From contig NC_135557.1 in NCBI RefSeq assembly GCF_964340395.1, forward strand, positions 12,774,546-12,838,545: 64,000 nt of DNA, written 5' to 3'. The stretch comes from Glandiceps talaboti (taxonomy: Eukaryota > Hemichordata > Enteropneusta > Spengelidae). The notes under the pieces were generated by a model. That model saw nothing but the letters and a program-made list of their open reading frames with translations. It ran no database searches and was not told the origin of the DNA. Below are positions 60,200-64,000 of this stretch, piece after piece (within the stretch, counting starts at the first letter, position 1; each line of letters starts with the position of its first letter). A program made the translations under genes and the position numbers.

Positions 60200-61205
60200 C
60201 ATTCTGCCAGATACTAGTCTGGTGTACTTCATTTTAAAACATAATAATTTTAATCAACTATTAAATACAAACCATAAAATTGTTTACGACCAGCATAGAA
60301 AATAAGTAGTCATTTTGAATTTACACATAAAATATTTACAGTTTTTATGTGTTGCATATTTAGTCACATTCTAGAACGAGTGCTACATATTACGTCATCA
60401 ACACTAAGATCGCGTGATCACACTGATACGTGAAATAAAAGGAGCAATATAATACTATATACTTTCCAGACACTCTTGACTCATATTATCAATATAAACG
60501 TTTGCATTATCGCCTTTTTGGAAGACATACACTGTAAATCTTTAACATGATTTCAGAACTAGTCTGGTGTAATTCACTAAAATTTTTAATTCTCTATTTT
60601 TTTATATTAAAGGAAATCACAAACTTTTTTTCACTTGCTTAAAATAAAAAAAATCTTTGAATATTAAAAAAAAAAACTCTTTTATAAGTTAAATATTTTT
60701 CCACAATCTAAAACTTTCATCATATAACCAAGTACCTGAGATCATATGTACTAAATAGAAAATCTAATCAATAATAAATAACAGTCCAGCCAGACCTGAC
60801 TCAAACTTCATTAATTTTGGAAAGGGAAAAAAAATATTATTAATGTTAATATAAAAATTTCTCTAAAATTGATTTGAAGTTTATACACAGTAAATAGTCG
60901 TTAATCAGAAATTCTCTTGATACATTCATATCAATGCAAGACAATAATTACTTCAGTATACACAAAGTATTTTGATTGAGGGCGCACTTCATAGTAGAAA
61001 CACGTAACTTGTACAAGGAATCCTTGTGTTTGAGAATAGTAATGAGCAGTTTGAATGTTAGCTATGTCTTGTATCGTGTAAGAAATACAAACTCGACATT
61101 AATACCAGGAGTCCCTGGTGGATAAAACTGACAAAAGTTAATGAGAATAATTATTCAAATAATTAGCATAAGATTAATAATAATTAGTATCACTTAATAT
61201 GCTCT
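60200..61205. other. No gene seen; 3' flank of the BTB gene
   Basis: Very AT-rich with several poly-A runs and no coding frame. Confidence 0.6.
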
Positions 61206-62099
61206 TTATACTACATTCGGCAATGGTACCAAGGCTTGTTCTTGGTATATCATGGCCTTGCAGACGCGTACCTTGTTCATCGTGGCTGGTGGGTCACGTG
61301 GGAATTGTCTTTGCAACTTAGGAGTGAGCACGCTTGGCACAATCATGCGTCGAGCACTAAGCAGTCCTTTTATGGGACTGTGAGGACAAGTGGCATTACT
61401 TTCCTTGTGCGTTTTCTGTAAGGTTTCGTAACTATAGAACCTGAGATAATAGAGAAGGAGATGAGACGGAGTAGATTGTTGACTCTCTGCTTGCGTTTCT
61501 GTTTTAATACGTAATGATAACCTGAGAGTTTTTCGTTCCCTGATGAAGCTGGACGGTGTATTGATGACGTCAGAATTATCCATTATCCACGAATCTAAGA
61601 CGTACTGGACATTATTCTTGTAGCAGAACATCTGTGACTTTATCACATTGTAAAATTCGTTCCAATTTTTCACGGAAATGTTCAAGTAGAAGAAGTGTAG
61701 GGTAAGAATAAGGGGCCTTACTTTCATTCCGAGGTAATCTGCGGTTGTAAAAAGATCGACAATATTGTGTGACAGAACACGAAATCTTCGGTTATGGGTG
61801 AAATCTAACAGAGCGTGCAGACCAGCCGTTTTCATTGTCGGAGTTTTTTGCATTCGAAGCTCACCTGCTTTGACTTCAGAAAAGTCTTGGTTCGAAAAAA
61901 GTGTTTGAAAGTAACTGAATTTATCGGTAAGGATATCTTTATCCACTTCAAATAATATATTGTCCATACGGATTTTGAAACTGTCATGTTTATGGAAGGA
62001 TACTGCTGTCGATTCATGGACGCCTGGGACACTAAATTGTTGAGCGGTACTATCTTTGCTGTGATGTTGGCAGCCAATGTTTTGATGTAAACGACACAT
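61206..62099 (-). CDS. BTB/POZ domain protein without kelch repeats
   Basis: A single open frame of 297 residues, minus strand, convergent with the PEX19-like module. Residues 40-130 fit a BTB/POZ fold: SFKIRMDNILFEVDKDILT, then FSYFQTLFSN, then LHALLDFTHNRRFRVLSHN and IVDLFTTADYLGMKVRPL. Residues 131-190 look like the start of a BACK-type helical region (FYNVIKSQMF). The last third is basic and unrecognised (KTLRLSLRIKTETQAES), with no kelch, MATH or zinc-finger repeats. Known BTB-BACK proteins often dimerise and act as cullin-3 adaptors; that role is inference here. An in-frame stop lies shortly upstream of the ATG, and an acceptor (gttttgttttacag) lies about 45 nt upstream on this strand, so a 5' UTR intron is likely. 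The TTTATT at 60188-60193 could be the polyadenylation signal. Confidence 0.72.
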   Translation of the reverse strand: MCRLHQNIGCQHHSKDSTAQQFSVPGVHESTAVSFHKHDSFKIRMDNILFEVDKDILTDKFSYFQTLFSNQDFSEVKAGELRMQKTPTMKTAGLHALLDFTHNRRFRVLSHNIVDLFTTADYLGMKVRPLILTLHFFYLNISVKNWNEFYNVIKSQMFCYKNNVQYVLDSWIMDNSDVINTPSSFIRERKTLRLSLRIKTETQAESQQSTPSHLLLYYLRFYSYETLQKTHKESNATCPHSPIKGLLSARRMIVPSVLTPKLQRQFPRDPPATMNKVRVCKAMIYQEQALVPLPNVV

Positions 62100-62119
62100 G
62101 TTGTTGGAGTGTATTTATT

Positions 62120-63630
62120 ACATTAAACCGGTACATTGACTGTAAAACAAAACAAATACATTGTCAGTGTTAACATATCTCATCAAATTTCATGACAGAT
62201 GAGTCTATTTCCCTCAAATTTCGCACACTGGTGTTTGGTGACAATGTTTTATACATAAGTTATATGAGGTAAGTTTCTCCCAACAGACCCAATCGGAATG
62301 ATGAACACAATTCAATTGCAATTCATTTGCAATTATAAGTTATTTGCTGAAATTGTAATTCTAGTGATTCAACTTTGTATGAATACATTAAAAATGTTTT
62401 GTTTTTGTTTTTGTTGTTGTTGTTGTTGTTGTTATTATTGTTGTTGTTGTTGTTATTGTTGTTGTTTTTAAATTTTTAAGTCACTTTTAGCAAATATCTT
62501 CCATCCACTAAACTACCAATATCTACAGCTACCAGTAATGGTACGTGGGCGTTGTTGAGTGCACGTGTTACACGTTACGTCATGGAAATGTCCCCGGTGA
62601 ACTTAGGTAAGTTCATGACCTTTGACACCCCTATGTTTAAAAGAAATAAAAATTGGTGATATTCATGAAACGCCATCCAGTCAAGTATGAACTGACCACT
62701 TGATGAAATTTGAATATTAACATTAGTAACTATAGTAAATTATTACATGTAATTCTGAAAAGACTACCGAAATTACAGCTACACAATAATACTAATAGCA
62801 TTAATACATCGACGCACGCACTGTTACCAGATACTAACCTCCTTATAGCTGGAAAATACGTGCTCTCTTTAAGGCGTGGCATACACATGCGAACACACTA
62901 TATGTTCTCCGGATTCCTTCCTTCATACTCTGTCAATCCAAGGTAACATCAATGCCTGATACTCATTCGTTAAATACTCTGTTGTCCTTCTGCTTCTGTC
63001 ACGGTCGCTATAGCAACGAAACACAGGTAGAATTCTCACTTCAGTTTTAAGTGTATATATGACACTTCCACGTTGGCAATTTGCGATGCCGGTCGAAGGG
63101 GAATCCCAGTTTCTACGTCACTCATCACGCAAAGCATCTTGGATCCCGTAAGGGGAATCCCCATTCTGTACACAAAGGCCTGTGTAGCCATGTAACTATG
63201 GGAAAACGATATGCTAAGTAATTTGCTCCTAGGGTAACTGTTAATGCTGTTTAGGGGTGACAATTACAGTCTATATTGGAGTGAACCACAGTCCCTCGAG
63301 AAAACAGAGAAAACAGACATATGATGTTGCACGAGCACGATTATTCAACATGTGTATAAAAATGTGACCCTCCCCTGATTCGTCGGCTAAAAAGTGTCCC
63401 TCCCTCAACTTTAAATTTAATTTATTTTCTCTAAAACATGACCCTCTCCCTGTTAAAGTAGTTAAAAATGTTGGCTAAAATGCTGTCAGAAATGTAACAG
63501 TACACGACTCCCAGAATCAATAGTAAAGATTTAATCCCACCGGTGCCACCATGTTGCAAGTTTTAAAGGCATTGGTTATTGGATATGTTTTCACGTACCA
63601 ACAAACAATACTTGAATTTATAATGTAATA
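62120..63630. other. No gene seen; upstream region of the BTB gene
   Basis: A cluster around 62565-62590 (gcacgtgttacacgttacgtca) contains an E-box CACGTG and a TACGTCA half CRE. It could belong to the BTB promoter, but there is no further support. Confidence 0.45.
62403..62467. repeat. (TTG)n microsatellite
   Basis: Interrupted by TTA; upstream of the BTB gene. Confidence 0.9.
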
Positions 63631-63830
63631 ACTGTAGTCAAAATCTTGTACCACGACAGGACTCTTGTATTGCCATCTCAGGACCCAAAATTTGGAACTC
63701 TCTTCTTGCTGAACTGAAGACAATTAAGGGATGATCGCACAACGTCACACAAGCTCTTTAAACACATTCGAACTCCGTTCAGACGGAGGAGCGCATTGAT
63801 TTTCAGGAGGCTCTAGATAAATATCCGTCT
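63630..63830 (+). pseudogene. Decayed reverse-transcriptase tail fragment
   Basis: One plus-strand frame reads SGPKIWNSLLAELKTIKG then a stop, and a neighbouring frame continues [18 protein letters not shown]. This is the usual end of non-LTR polymerases (GP-x-WN-x-L followed by FKxxL) broken by a frameshift. It is short, so the call is moderate. Confidence 0.5.
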
Positions 63831-63832
63831 TT

Positions 63833-63941
<109 letters not shown>

Positions 63942-64000
63942 CTCTTAGCCTCACAACCCAATTGACGACATTGGTAGGGCGGGAGGACTCGGCTTTTGGT

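Noticed and set aside
59785-60217. His/Thr/Tyr and Met/Cys/Val open frames
   Set aside because: Artefact of the CATA/CA microsatellite.

Overview
This is AT-rich, intron-rich eukaryotic DNA packed with short-unit microsatellites (CT, TG, TCTG, CATA, TTG, AG), scattered acatgtacatgta motifs, MITEs and remnants of non-LTR retrotransposons. There are no operons or bacterial signals. The style suggests a marine invertebrate. A lophotrochozoan such as a mollusc is my best guess, but the sequence does not prove it.

The window is dominated by one large plus-strand gene, roughly 12.2-48.3 kb, reconstructed here from splice sites and frame. Exon 1 encodes a putative N-myristoylation signal followed by a basic stretch (MGKGLSKLSRRSKR). 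Two exons with one IQ motif each follow. Next come 14 small acidic Glu/Lys/Thr exons (16.8-29.7 kb), every one starting and ending in phase 0. A 1,089-nt exon carries seven near-identical IDIDLNDP...KIQ repeats, another exon carries one IQ motif, and the last exon carries one IQ motif and an Ala/Pro/Glu tail. If every exon is used, the protein has 1,119 residues and 11 IQ motifs. The acidic-IQ unit resembles PEP-19/PCP4. The lipid-anchor-plus-basic start and the acidic Ala/Pro-rich tail resemble the GAP-43/MARCKS/BASP1 style of membrane-associated calmodulin-binding proteins.

At 54.3-58.7 kb, on the same strand, lies a set of exons encoding a clear but divergent PEX19 C-terminal domain (LLSKDFLYPAFK; YPEWLAENKEKLP) ending in a CaaX box (CSIL). 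No ordinary PEX19 N-terminal exon is visible. The first exon of this set is a 22-codon acidic exon that looks like a member of the upstream cassette-exon family. I therefore propose that the PEX19 module is an alternative C-terminus of the IQ-repeat gene. It would give a protein with a lipid signal at each end, calmodulin-binding repeats and a peroxisomal-membrane-protein chaperone domain. This is the most interesting hypothesis in the window and needs transcript evidence. A third possible C-terminus is a tiny exon (Glu-Lys-stop) at 43.1 kb.

A convergent minus-strand gene at 61.2-62.1 kb encodes a BTB/POZ protein of 297 residues without kelch repeats.

The remaining sequence is intronic or intergenic. 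It holds a 5'-truncated retrotransposon with a reverse transcriptase remnant (34.9-36.0 kb, minus strand), a second reverse-transcriptase tail fragment (63.6-63.8 kb), a TTAA-flanked MITE family (4 copies), a TA-flanked MITE family (3 copies), other terminal-inverted-repeat elements, a 1-kb foldback element, several minisatellites and many microsatellites. I saw no convincing coding sequence in the first 12.2 kb. I found no rRNA, tRNA or CRISPR.
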